Shown here in pieces: positions 8,386 to 16,455 of a DNA stretch of 64,000 nucleotides. The translations under genes were made by a program, and so were the position numbers. This DNA is from JANQGH01 sp039177555. Lineage in GTDB: Bacteria > Pseudomonadota > Alphaproteobacteria > DSM-16000 > Inquilinaceae. Positions within the stretch are counted from its first letter, which is position 1; each line of letters opens with the position of its first letter. Where the stretch lies: positions 1 to 64,000 of the forward strand of contig JBCDFV010000019.1 in assembly GCA_039177555.1 (NCBI GenBank). The letters run 5' to 3'. The notes under the pieces were generated by a model that saw only the letters and a list, made by a program, of their open reading frames with translations, had not been told where the DNA came from and searched no databases.

Positions 8386-9495
8386 ATGGGCGAGGGCGCT
8401 GACGCCCATTTCATGTCCATGGCCTTGGCGCTGGCGCGTCGGGGCTTGGGCCGCGTATCGCCGAACCCCGCCGTTGGTTGTGTCCTGGTTAAGGACGGCG
8501 TGGTCGTCGGGCGGGGCTGGACCCAGCCTGGCGGACGCCCGCATGCCGAGGTCGAGGCCCTGGCGCGCGCCGGTGCGGCCGCGAACGGGGCAACGGCCTA
8601 TGTCACGCTGGAACCCTGCAGCCATCACGGCAAGACGCCGCCCTGTGCCGACGCCCTGATCGCCGCCGGCATCCGCCGTGCCGTCGTCGCGGTTGAAGAT
8701 CCGGACCCGCGTGTGAACGGCAGGGGTGTGCGCGCATTGAAGAAGCACGGCATCGACGTCGAGCTCGGGATTGGGGAGGTCGAGGCACGGGACGTCAACG
8801 AGGGGTTCTTCAAGCGGGTTCAGCACAAGCGGCCAATGGTCACGCTGAAGCTTGCAATGTCGCTGGATGGCCGGATCGCGACCCATACCGGCGAAAGCCA
8901 ATGGATCACCGGCGAGGCGGCGCGCATGGAGGCCCACCGGCTGCGCGCGACGCACGATGCGATCATGATCGGCAGCGGCACGGCACTGGAAGACCGGCCG
9001 CGCCTCGATTGTCGGCTGCCCGGCCTGGCGGATCGCTCGCCGATCCGGATCGTGGCCGATCGACGGCTGCGCCTGCCTTTGACGTCGGGTCTTGTCGCAA
9101 CGGCCAAGGACACGCCAACCTGGCTCGTAACCTTGCCGGACGCTGATCGCAACCGCCGTGCGGCGTTCGAGGAATGCGGCGTGACCGTTATCCCCGTCGC
9201 TCCGGCCGCGCCAGGTACCGAAGACATCGCCCACGTGCTGGCCGTGTTGGCCGAACGCGGCATCACCCGCCTGCTGGTCGAAGGCGGTGCACATCTGGCG
9301 GCGACCCTGCTGCAGGCCGACCTGGTCGATCGGTTGGCCTGGTTCCAAGCCCCCAACCTGATCGGCGGCGACGGTCTGCCGGCGATCGCAGGGTTCGGCG
9401 TCGACAAGCTGAACCAGAGCCCGCGCTTCCTGGCGATCGATCGGCGCACGCTCGGCGACGACATCTGCGAAACCTACATCCGGGTCCGAAGCTGA
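8386..9495 (+). CDS. ribD: Bifunctional riboflavin deaminase/reductase RibD
   Basis: It carries out the deamination and side-chain reduction steps that follow GTP opening in riboflavin synthesis. The 369-residue protein has an N-terminal cytidine-deaminase-like domain with zinc motifs HAEVEALA and PCSHHGKTPPC, then a C-terminal reductase domain from about residue 150 (KRPMVTLKLAMSLDGRIA) with LVEGGAHLAATLL near the end. Both halves are complete. The ATG at 8386 lies 11 bases after nrdR. The next riboflavin gene, ribE, is 1.7 kb downstream because a peptidase gene intervenes. Confidence 0.95.
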   Translation: MGEGADAHFMSMALALARRGLGRVSPNPAVGCVLVKDGVVVGRGWTQPGGRPHAEVEALARAGAAANGATAYVTLEPCSHHGKTPPCADALIAAGIRRAVVAVEDPDPRVNGRGVRALKKHGIDVELGIGEVEARDVNEGFFKRVQHKRPMVTLKLAMSLDGRIATHTGESQWITGEAARMEAHRLRATHDAIMIGSGTALEDRPRLDCRLPGLADRSPIRIVADRRLRLPLTSGLVATAKDTPTWLVTLPDADRNRRAAFEECGVTVIPVAPAAPGTEDIAHVLAVLAERGITRLLVEGGAHLAATLLQADLVDRLAWFQAPNLIGGDGLPAIAGFGVDKLNQSPRFLAIDRRTLGDDICETYIRVRS

Positions 9496-9811
9496 TCGCG
9501 ATCGCGGCCCTGCTGAAGACCGTCGTCGCACCGTTTGAGCGGGAACTGCGCTTGTTGGACGCTGCTATGCCCGCAAGTATGGTGGCGGGCGTGATCGCCA
9601 TGCGCTATGGCTGTGATGGCGCCGTTGCCTTGGACATGAGGAACGCCAATCTCTTCTTCTGACTGGCGGCCTCGCCGCTCATCATGCTGATCGGCTCTCC
9701 TTGAAGTCACAGATTAACTATTGATCTTATCATGCTGATATCAAATGACTTTCGACCTGCAGGAAATCGCGGTCGCTTTCTGTTGACTGATCCGATTGGA
9801 CGGTCGGGCCA
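9496..9811. other. Intergenic region between ribD and an M20 peptidase gene
   Basis: This 316-base gap is unusual inside a tight operon. The first half is GC-rich with no convincing gene. The part from about 9700 is clearly more AT-rich, with TTGATCTTATCATGCTGATA near 9721, and may hold a fresh promoter for the peptidase. I looked for an FMN riboswitch and did not see its conserved core. The change in composition suggests that the peptidase gene was inserted with its own upstream DNA. Confidence 0.45.
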
Positions 9812-11227
9812 ATGACGCTTCAAACAGCCATCGCGGCGGCTTCCGCGCACATAGACGACGGCGGTTTTGAGCGCGACCTGGCGCGGCGCGTGGCCATCCC
9901 GACCGTAAGCCAGCCGCCGATTGAGCGCGCCGCCTGTCAAGCCTATCTGGTCGACGAGATGGGGCCCGCCTTGGCCGCGCTAGGCTGTGACTGGCGGATC
10001 GTTGAAAACCCGGTCGAACCGGACTGCCCGGCATTGGTCGCGGACCGCACAGAAGATCCTGCGCTGCCCACCGTGTTTTGCTACGGGCATGGCGATGTCG
10101 TGCGCGGGCTGGACGATCTTTGGCAGGGCGATCTCTCGCCCTGGCGGCTGGAGCGGCGGGGCGACCGGCTCTACGGTCGCGGCACCGCCGACAATAAGGG
10201 CCAGCACTCGATCGTCATGGCGGCGCAGCGCGCCGTGCTGGAGACGCGGGGGCGGCTCGGCTTCAATCTCAGATGGCTGATCGAGACGGGGGAGGAGGCC
10301 GGGTCGGCGGGCCTGCGTGAGATCTGCCGGGATCATCGCGATGCGCTGGCTGCAGACTTTCTGCTGGCGTCGGATGGTCCGCGCCTGGCGCCCGATCGGC
10401 CGATGTTGGCCTTGGGCACGCGGGGCACGATCAACTTCACCCTGGGGCTTCACCTGCGCGACGGCGGCGTCCATTCGGGCAACTGGGGCGGCTTGGCAGC
10501 CAACCCGGCGACTATTTTGGCCAATGCGCTGGCGTCGATCGCCGACCAGCGTGGTCGCATCGCCATAGCGGACTGGCGGCCGGACAGCCTGACACCCGGC
10601 GTGCGCCGCGCGCTGGCGGCCATCGCGCTTGAGGGGCCCGACGGCGCCTTTGCACCTGACGACCATTGGGGCGAGCATGACCTAAGCCCGGCGGAGCGCG
10701 TGTTCGGCTGGAACAGTTTCGAGGTCTTGGCCTTCACCGCTGGCACACCGGACACCCCGGTGAATGCTATTCCGCCGTCGGCGGAGGCCCATTGCCAGCT
10801 ACGCTTCGTCGTCGGAACGGATGTCGATACGATCCTGCCGGCCTTGCGCGCGCATCTCGATGCCAACGGGTTCGGTGACATCACGATCAGCCAGCCTGAC
10901 AGCGTCGTCTTTGGCGCGACGCGCACCGATCCGGAGTCGGATCTCGTGCTTTGGGCGTCTTCTGTCGCGGAAAAACAGACCGGACGCTCGGTTGACATCC
11001 TGCCCAATGTCGGCGGCTCGTTGCCGACCGATGTCTTTGTCGAAGAGCTGGGCCTGCCCATGTTATGGGTGCCGCATTCCTATGGCGGCTGTGGCCAGCA
11101 CGGGCCGGACGAGCATCTCTTGTTGCCGCTGGCCCGCGAGGGATTGGAGATCATGACGGCCCTGTTCTGGGACATCGGCGAGGGCGGAGCGCCTGTTGGC
11201 AATCGGTCGGTGCGTGCGCAAGGGTAG
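9812..11227 (+). CDS. M20-family zinc peptidase / deacylase
   Basis: A 471-residue metallohydrolase of the M20/ArgE/DapE family. The metal and catalytic residues are all visible: CYGHGDVV (His), GRGTADNKG (bridging Asp), IETGEEAGS (base Glu and ligand Glu), ASDGPR (ligand Asp) and PHSYGGCGQHGPDEH (late His). A lid/dimerisation domain lies between about 200 and 330. Relatives act on dipeptides, acylated amino acids or carbamoyl compounds; the substrate cannot be read from sequence. It splits ribD from ribE, with only 3 bases to ribE, so ribE may depend on its transcript. It is not a known riboflavin enzyme. Confidence 0.85.
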   Translation: MTLQTAIAAASAHIDDGGFERDLARRVAIPTVSQPPIERAACQAYLVDEMGPALAALGCDWRIVENPVEPDCPALVADRTEDPALPTVFCYGHGDVVRGLDDLWQGDLSPWRLERRGDRLYGRGTADNKGQHSIVMAAQRAVLETRGRLGFNLRWLIETGEEAGSAGLREICRDHRDALAADFLLASDGPRLAPDRPMLALGTRGTINFTLGLHLRDGGVHSGNWGGLAANPATILANALASIADQRGRIAIADWRPDSLTPGVRRALAAIALEGPDGAFAPDDHWGEHDLSPAERVFGWNSFEVLAFTAGTPDTPVNAIPPSAEAHCQLRFVVGTDVDTILPALRAHLDANGFGDITISQPDSVVFGATRTDPESDLVLWASSVAEKQTGRSVDILPNVGGSLPTDVFVEELGLPMLWVPHSYGGCGQHGPDEHLLLPLAREGLEIMTALFWDIGEGGAPVGNRSVRAQG

Positions 11228-11230
11228 GGC

Positions 11231-11848
11231 ATGTTTACCGGCATCATTACCGACATCGGCGAAATCTTTGCGATTGATCGCAACGGCGACACGCGCCTGA
11301 CCCTGTCGACGGGTTTCGATACCGACACAGTCGATCTCGGCGCCTCGATCGCCTGCAATGGCGTTTGCCTGACGGTCACGGAGAAAACGCCCGGCCGCTT
11401 CTCGGTCGAGGCATCGGCCGAAACCTTGGCCAAGACGACCATCGGCACCTGGGCGATCGGCACCAAGGTCAATCTGGAGCGGTCGCTGCGCCTGGGCGAC
11501 GAACTTGGCGGGCATCTGGTCTTCGGCCATGTCGACGGCGTCGCGGAGGTCGTCGATGTCCAACCGGACGGTGACAGTCTGCGCTGGCGCTTCGTGGTGC
11601 CGGCCGGTCTTGAGCGGTTCATCGCGCAAAAGGGCTCCGTCGCGCTTAACGGCGTTTCGCTGACCGTAAACGACGTTGACGCAAGAGAGTTCGGGGTCAA
11701 CATCATCCCGCATACCCAGGCAGCGACCACCTTTGGCTCTAACGGCGCGGACGGGTCGGTGGCCCTTGGCGACCCGGTTAACCTTGAGGTCGACATGCTG
11801 GCGCGCTATGTCGCTCGCCTGAACGAGGTGAAAGCAACCGACCCATGA
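11231..11848 (+). CDS. ribE: Riboflavin synthase, alpha subunit
   Basis: It dismutates two 6,7-dimethyl-8-ribityllumazine molecules to riboflavin and its pyrimidine precursor. The 205-residue protein shows the characteristic internal duplication of two lumazine-binding barrels: the first opens MFTGIITDIGEI with ACNGVCLTVTE, the second has SVALNGVSLTVNDVD and ends with IIPHTQAATTFG. It overlaps the start of ribBA by four bases, which indicates translational coupling. The name ribE follows the usage common in alphaproteobacteria; the same enzyme is ribC in E. coli. Confidence 0.95.
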   Translation: MFTGIITDIGEIFAIDRNGDTRLTLSTGFDTDTVDLGASIACNGVCLTVTEKTPGRFSVEASAETLAKTTIGTWAIGTKVNLERSLRLGDELGGHLVFGHVDGVAEVVDVQPDGDSLRWRFVVPAGLERFIAQKGSVALNGVSLTVNDVDAREFGVNIIPHTQAATTFGSNGADGSVALGDPVNLEVDMLARYVARLNEVKATDP

Positions 11849-13062
11849 CCGCAGGCCCAAGCGCGCCCGCCACGGTAAGCAAACAGGCCATCGCCGCCGC
11901 CCGCCGCGAGGAAGTGCGGCTGAGCGCCGATGATCAGGAGTTTCTGTCGCCGATCGCCGATCTGATCGAGGAGGCGCGGCGCGGCCGCATGTTCATCCTG
12001 GTCGACGACGAGGACCGGGAGAATGAAGGCGATCTGATCATCCCGGCGGAAACCGCGACGGCCGAGGCGATCAACTTCATGGCCAAATACGGCCGCGGCC
12101 TGATTTGCCTGGCGCTGGAAAGCGAGCGCATTCAGCAGTTGCATCTGCCGCTGATGCGCCAGACCAACGCCTCACGCCACGGCACTGCCTTCACGGTCTC
12201 GATCGAGGCGCGCGAGGGCATCACCACGGGCATCTCGGCGGCGGACCGGGCGCACACCGTTGCCGTCGCCATCGACCCGAGCAAGGGCGCGGACGATCTC
12301 GCCACGCCGGGCCATGTTTTTCCGCTGCTGGCCAGCGACGGCGGTGTCCTCGCGCGCGCCGGCCATACGGAGGCCTCCGTCGACCTCGCCCGCATGGCGG
12401 GGCTGAACCCATCGGCCGTGATCTGTGAGATCATGAACGATGATGGTTCGATGGCGCGGCTGCCGGACCTGATCAAGTTCGCCCAGTTCCACGGCCTGAA
12501 GGTCGGCACCATCGCCGACCTGATCGCCTACCGAAGAGGCCGGGAATCGCTGGTCGAGCGGCGCATGGAAGACGTGCTCGACAGCCGCTATGGCGGCGAA
12601 TGGCGCATGGTCATTTATGTGAACACGGCCGAGTATGCCGAGCATGTCGCGCTGGTGAAGGGTAATCCGGCGGCGCCGGGGCCGGTGCTGGTGCGCATGC
12701 ACGCGCTCAGCGTTTTGGACGACGTCTTGGGTGGCCGTCGCAGCGCGGGTAGCGACTTGCATGGTGCGATGCAGGCCATCTCGGACGAGGGACGCGGCGT
12801 CGTCGTGCTGATCCGTGAACCGCGTCCGGACAGCCTGACGCAGCGCCTGCTGGCACGCCACCCGGCGAATAAGTCCGATGGTGGGCCCGATGGCGGCAAG
12901 GAACTGCGGGACTATGGCGTTGGCGCGCAGATCCTGCTCGACCTCGGCGTACGCGAGATGGAGCTGTTGTCGAATCACGAAAAGACGGTGATCGGGCTTG
13001 AGGGGTATGGCCTGACGATCGCCGGCCGTCGGCCGATTCCGCCGCTGAGAGAGAACGAATGA
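11845..13062 (+). CDS. ribBA: DHBP synthase fused to a degenerate GTP cyclohydrolase II domain
   Basis: The 405-residue protein has a RibB half (about residues 30-230) that is intact: VDDEDRENEGDLI, RHGTAFTVSIEAREGITTG and AGHTEASVDLAR carry the known acidic and basic active-site residues. It should make dihydroxybutanone phosphate from ribulose-5-phosphate. The RibA-like half (about 245-400) keeps the fold but has lost the three zinc cysteines: the family pattern ECLTGD...LRCDCG reads HALSVLDD...AGSDLHG here. GTP cyclohydrolase II activity is therefore unlikely, and another enzyme must supply the pyrimidine branch. It overlaps both ribE and ribH by four bases. Confidence 0.93.
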   Translation: MTAGPSAPATVSKQAIAAARREEVRLSADDQEFLSPIADLIEEARRGRMFILVDDEDRENEGDLIIPAETATAEAINFMAKYGRGLICLALESERIQQLHLPLMRQTNASRHGTAFTVSIEAREGITTGISAADRAHTVAVAIDPSKGADDLATPGHVFPLLASDGGVLARAGHTEASVDLARMAGLNPSAVICEIMNDDGSMARLPDLIKFAQFHGLKVGTIADLIAYRRGRESLVERRMEDVLDSRYGGEWRMVIYVNTAEYAEHVALVKGNPAAPGPVLVRMHALSVLDDVLGGRRSAGSDLHGAMQAISDEGRGVVVLIREPRPDSLTQRLLARHPANKSDGGPDGGKELRDYGVGAQILLDLGVREMELLSNHEKTVIGLEGYGLTIAGRRPIPPLRENE

Positions 13063-13499
13063 CCGCCGGACCGCATATCCTGATCGTCGAGGCGCCGTTC
13101 TACGCCGACATTGTTGAAGAGCTGCGTGCCGGTGCTGAAGAGGCCTTGGCGGCGGCCGGCGCGACGGTCGAACATGCCAGCGTGCCCGGGGCTTTCGAGG
13201 TTCCGGCGGTTATCTCCATCGCTGCGGACACGGGTCGCTACGACGGTTATGTCGCGCTGGGCTGCGTCATTCGCGGCGAGACCAGCCACTATGACTATGT
13301 CTGCGCCGAAAGCGCGCGCGGGCTGCAGGATCTGGCCGTCGACCGGCGCCTGGCCATCGGCTACGGGATCCTGACCACGGACGATGATGCGCAAGCCTGG
13401 GTGCGCGCGCGGCGCGACGAGAAGAACAAGGGCAGGGACGCGGCCGAAGCGTGCCTGGCCATGATCGCCCTGAAGCGCCGTTTTGCCGGGGAGGTCTGA
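13059..13499 (+). CDS. ribH: 6,7-dimethyl-8-ribityllumazine synthase
   Basis: It condenses the RibB and RibD products into lumazine, the substrate of RibE. The 146-residue protein has the compact family layout: SVPGAFEVPAVI near residue 45 (substrate contact), and GCVIRGETSHYDYV near 67 with the catalytic His. The C-terminal helix region is DEKNKGRDAAEAC. It overlaps ribBA by ATGA and is followed after two bases by nusB, the standard ribH-nusB pair. Confidence 0.94.
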   Translation: MTAGPHILIVEAPFYADIVEELRAGAEEALAAAGATVEHASVPGAFEVPAVISIAADTGRYDGYVALGCVIRGETSHYDYVCAESARGLQDLAVDRRLAIGYGILTTDDDAQAWVRARRDEKNKGRDAAEACLAMIALKRRFAGEV

Positions 13500-13501
13500 A
13501 C

Positions 13502-13996
13502 GTGGCGGATCGCAAACCCTCGGCCTCTGCCCGCAGGCGCGCGGCGCGTCTGCACGCCGTTCAGGCCCTGTACAACATCGACCGAACCGGACAGAGCGCG
13601 GACAGCGTGCTGGGCGAGTTCGTGCGCTTTCGCCTCGGCGAAGAGGTTGATGGCGACCGCTATGTCGATCCGGACCGCCCGCTGTTCGCCGCCATCGTGC
13701 GTGGCGTTGTGGAGCGCGAGGCGGATCTGAACCCGATCATCGACGGCGCCCTCGATAAGGGCATGACGGCAGACCGGCTGGAGCTGTTGCTGCGCCTGAT
13801 CCTGCGCGCCGGGACGTGGGAGTTGCTTTCCACGCCCGACGTCGCCGCGCGCATCGTCATTGCCGACTATGTCGACCTGGCCCATGCCTTCTACGAAGGT
13901 AAGGAGCCGGGCATCACCAACGCCGTTCTTGACCGCATCGCCCGCGTGCTGCGCCCGGAAGAACTGGGGGCCGCGACGCAACCCGCCGCGACTTGA
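13502..13996 (+). CDS. nusB: Transcription antitermination factor NusB
   Basis: NusB binds BoxA RNA with ribosomal protein S10 and promotes rRNA antitermination. The 164-residue helical protein has SARRRAARLHAVQALYN at the start (the arginine-rich RNA-contact helix) and DVAARIVIADYVDLAHAF and GITNAVLDRIARVLRP near the end, all typical. I chose GTG at 13502, two bases after ribH and well spaced from GGGGAGG; a longer form starting at 13451 inside ribH would add unlike residues. The stop overlaps a possible TTG start of thiL. Confidence 0.93.
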   Translation: MADRKPSASARRRAARLHAVQALYNIDRTGQSADSVLGEFVRFRLGEEVDGDRYVDPDRPLFAAIVRGVVEREADLNPIIDGALDKGMTADRLELLLRLILRAGTWELLSTPDVAARIVIADYVDLAHAFYEGKEPGITNAVLDRIARVLRPEELGAATQPAAT

Positions 13997-14007
13997 GCGC
14001 GCTACAC

Positions 14008-14988
14008 ATGACCAACCTTGGCGAATTCGACCGTATCGAACAGATGCTCCGCCCCTTGGCGGCCGGCGATCCAGGTTCGCTGAACCTGACGGACGATGCG
14101 GCCTTGATCGATGTGGAGCCAGGGCAACAGATCGTCGTCACGACCGACACCATGGTCGACACGGTCCACTTCCTGGCTGGCACGCCGCCGGGCTCTCTCG
14201 CCGCGAAACTGTTGCGCGTCAACCTCTCCGACCTTGCCGCGATGGGCGCGAAGCCCTTTGCCTATCTGCTGACGACGGCACTGCCTCGCAACCTGGACGA
14301 CGATTGGCTGGCCGCGTTCGCCCGAGGGCTGGCCGACGATCAGGAGCGCTTCTCGGTGCATCTGATCGGCGGTGACTCCGTGTCGACGTCGGGACAGCTC
14401 TCGGTTGGGATCACCGCCCTTGGCCGGGTGCCCTCGGGTCAGGCGTTACGCCGGGATGGCGCGCGGTCGGGCCATGGCATCTATGTCACGGGCACGCCCG
14501 GCGATGCGGTGCTCGGCCTTCATCTTTTGCGCCAGAAGCGCACCCACGGTCTGTTGGTGGACGATGCAGAGTATCTCACGGGGCGCTATCAGCGGCCGAC
14601 CCCGCGGCTGGAGGTCGGCCAAAGGCTGGTCGGCATCGCCAGCGCGGCGATCGACATCTCCGATGGCCTCATCGGCGATCTCGGCCACATCTGCGGCGCG
14701 TCCGGCGTTGCCGCGACGGTGGTCGCCAGCCGTTTGCCGCGTTCCAAGCCGGCACAAAAACTGTTGGAACTGAACCCGGAACTGACGCACACGGCCTTGG
14801 CGGGCGGCGACGATTACGAGCTGTTGTTCACGGTCGCCGGCCAGAACGAGGCCGCCTTGGCGGCGATCAGGGCGGAGTGCGGCGTGCCGATCACCCGCAT
14901 CGGTGCCATCATCGCCGGCGACACACCGCGCATCCTGGACGATACGGGTCAGGAGATCGAAGGCCTCGCCGGCTGGCGCCACTTCTAG
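14008..14988 (+). CDS. thiL: Thiamine-monophosphate kinase
   Basis: It phosphorylates thiamine monophosphate to thiamine pyrophosphate, the final step of cofactor synthesis. About 326 residues. The PurM-like fold shows the acidic metal/ATP motifs in order: LTDDAALIDV, TTDTMVDTVHF, LIGGDSVSTSG, AAIDISDGLIGDL and LAGGDDYELLFT. The ATG at 14008 is used; a TTG at 13993, overlapping the nusB stop, would add five residues and is also possible. It closes the rib-nus-thi run, and a stem-loop follows. Confidence 0.93.
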   Translation: MTNLGEFDRIEQMLRPLAAGDPGSLNLTDDAALIDVEPGQQIVVTTDTMVDTVHFLAGTPPGSLAAKLLRVNLSDLAAMGAKPFAYLLTTALPRNLDDDWLAAFARGLADDQERFSVHLIGGDSVSTSGQLSVGITALGRVPSGQALRRDGARSGHGIYVTGTPGDAVLGLHLLRQKRTHGLLVDDAEYLTGRYQRPTPRLEVGQRLVGIASAAIDISDGLIGDLGHICGASGVAATVVASRLPRSKPAQKLLELNPELTHTALAGGDDYELLFTVAGQNEAALAAIRAECGVPITRIGAIIAGDTPRILDDTGQEIEGLAGWRHF

Positions 14989-14995
14989 CCGGCGC

Positions 14996-15028
14996 ACGGG
15001 AGGCATGCGAAGACGCATGCTTGCCCGT
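14996..15028 (+). terminator. Stem-loop after thiL
   Basis: ACGGGAGGCATGCG at 14996-15009 can pair with CGCATGCTTGCCCGT at 15014-15028 around an AAGA loop, with one bulge. It begins eight bases after the thiL stop. No run of T follows, so it may protect or end the message with Rho rather than act as an intrinsic terminator. Confidence 0.45.
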
Positions 15029-15060
15029 AACCGGCCCATCGTCGCATTGTTGCGGCTGAA

Positions 15061-16278
15061 ATGACCATGACGGAAACCCGGACTTACGACCCAACCCGGC
15101 GCAACGTGCTGTTGCTGGCGCTATGCCAGGCGCTTGGCATGACCGGCATCTCGGTGCTGATGATCATCGTGGGTCTGGTCGGGTACAGCCTTGCGATCGA
15201 CAAAAGCTTGGCGACGTTGCCGTTGGCCCTGGGGTTTGTCGGCACGATGCTGACGACCATACCGGCCTCGGCGCTGATGCGCCGGATCGGCCGGCGGGCC
15301 GGCTTTTCGCTTGGTGCGGTGGTCGGCATCTTCAGCGCGCTGCTGTCGGCCTATGCCATCTGGCAGCAAGACTTTTGGCTCTATGCGGTCGCCGCCCTCG
15401 GCATCGGTGTTAAGGGCTCGTTCATCCATTTCTACCGGTTTGCCGCCGCCGATACCGCCAGCGAGGCGTTCCGGCCGAAAGCAATCAGCCTGGTCTTGGC
15501 CGGCGGGGTGGTGGCGGCTTTGGCCGGGGCGCCGCTGGCGCGCGCGACGCGCGAACTGTTCAGTCCGAACCTTTACGTCGGCTGCTATCTGGCGATCGCC
15601 GTGCTTTCCCTGCTGGCCCTGGTGGTCTTGCAGTTCATTCGCATTCCGCCGCTTACGGCCGAACAGCGTGCCGATCACGGCCGGCCGCTCCGCGTTATCG
15701 CACGGCAGCCGACCTTCATCGTCGCGGTCATGGCGGCCGCTATCGGCTACGGCGTTATGACCCTGGTGATGACGACCACGCCGTTGGCCATGAACAGCTA
15801 CGACCATGGCTTTGGCGAGACGACCTGGGTCATTCAATGGCATGCGCTCGCCATGTTCGTCCCCAGCTTCGTTTCCGGCAGCCTGATCAAGAAGTTCGGC
15901 GCCACCCAGATCATCCTCACGGGTGGCTTCATCACGATCGCTTGCGTCATCGTCGCCTTGTTGGGGACCAGCTTTTGGTACTTCTGGCTGGCGCTGTTCC
16001 TTCTCGGGTTGGGCTGGAACTTCATGTTCATCGGCGGAACAACACTGGCCACCGAGACCTACACCATCGTCGAGCGCAACAAGACCCAGGCGCTGAACGA
16101 CTTCATCATCTTTACTGTCGTGGCCTGCGCGTCGCTTGCCTCCGGGGCGCTGCACCACTGGTTCGGCTGGCAGGCGGTGGTGATTGGCGTGACGCCGCTT
16201 TTGGCGCTGGCCATGGCGGCCGTCTCGTATCTTCACTTCACCCGACGGGCGTCCCCGACACCGGCCGCGGCGGAGTAG
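15061..16278 (+). CDS. MFS transporter, 12-helix type
   Basis: The 405-residue membrane protein has about twelve hydrophobic helices. MRRIGRRAGFSLGAVVG in the second-third helix loop matches the MFS motif A region, and GLGWNFMFIGGTTLATE lies in the second half. Family members of this shape are exporters or carriers of small molecules; the substrate is not evident. It lies between thiL and hppA, which are neighbours in many alphaproteobacteria, so it is probably a lineage-specific insertion. The ATG at 15061 has only a weak ribosome site. Confidence 0.82.
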   Translation: MTMTETRTYDPTRRNVLLLALCQALGMTGISVLMIIVGLVGYSLAIDKSLATLPLALGFVGTMLTTIPASALMRRIGRRAGFSLGAVVGIFSALLSAYAIWQQDFWLYAVAALGIGVKGSFIHFYRFAAADTASEAFRPKAISLVLAGGVVAALAGAPLARATRELFSPNLYVGCYLAIAVLSLLALVVLQFIRIPPLTAEQRADHGRPLRVIARQPTFIVAVMAAAIGYGVMTLVMTTTPLAMNSYDHGFGETTWVIQWHALAMFVPSFVSGSLIKKFGATQIILTGGFITIACVIVALLGTSFWYFWLALFLLGLGWNFMFIGGTTLATETYTIVERNKTQALNDFIIFTVVACASLASGALHHWFGWQAVVIGVTPLLALAMAAVSYLHFTRRASPTPAAAE

Positions 16279-16455
16279 CTCGCGGCAAAATTGCGAACCG
16301 ACGCCGCATTATCTGACCAATTTGTTGCAACGCACCGTTGGTTCTGGCATTTTCCCGGCGCTTTTTGGGGCGGGCGGCGCTGAGAGGGACTCGATGGCTG
16401 CCCATTCTGCCGTTCCGGCCATTCCTTCGCTACTTGAGTCCTCAGGGAACCAACA

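Noticed and set aside
9496..9811. FMN riboswitch between ribD and the peptidase gene
   Set aside because: The conserved core segments of the RFN element are not visible, and the next gene is not a riboflavin gene.
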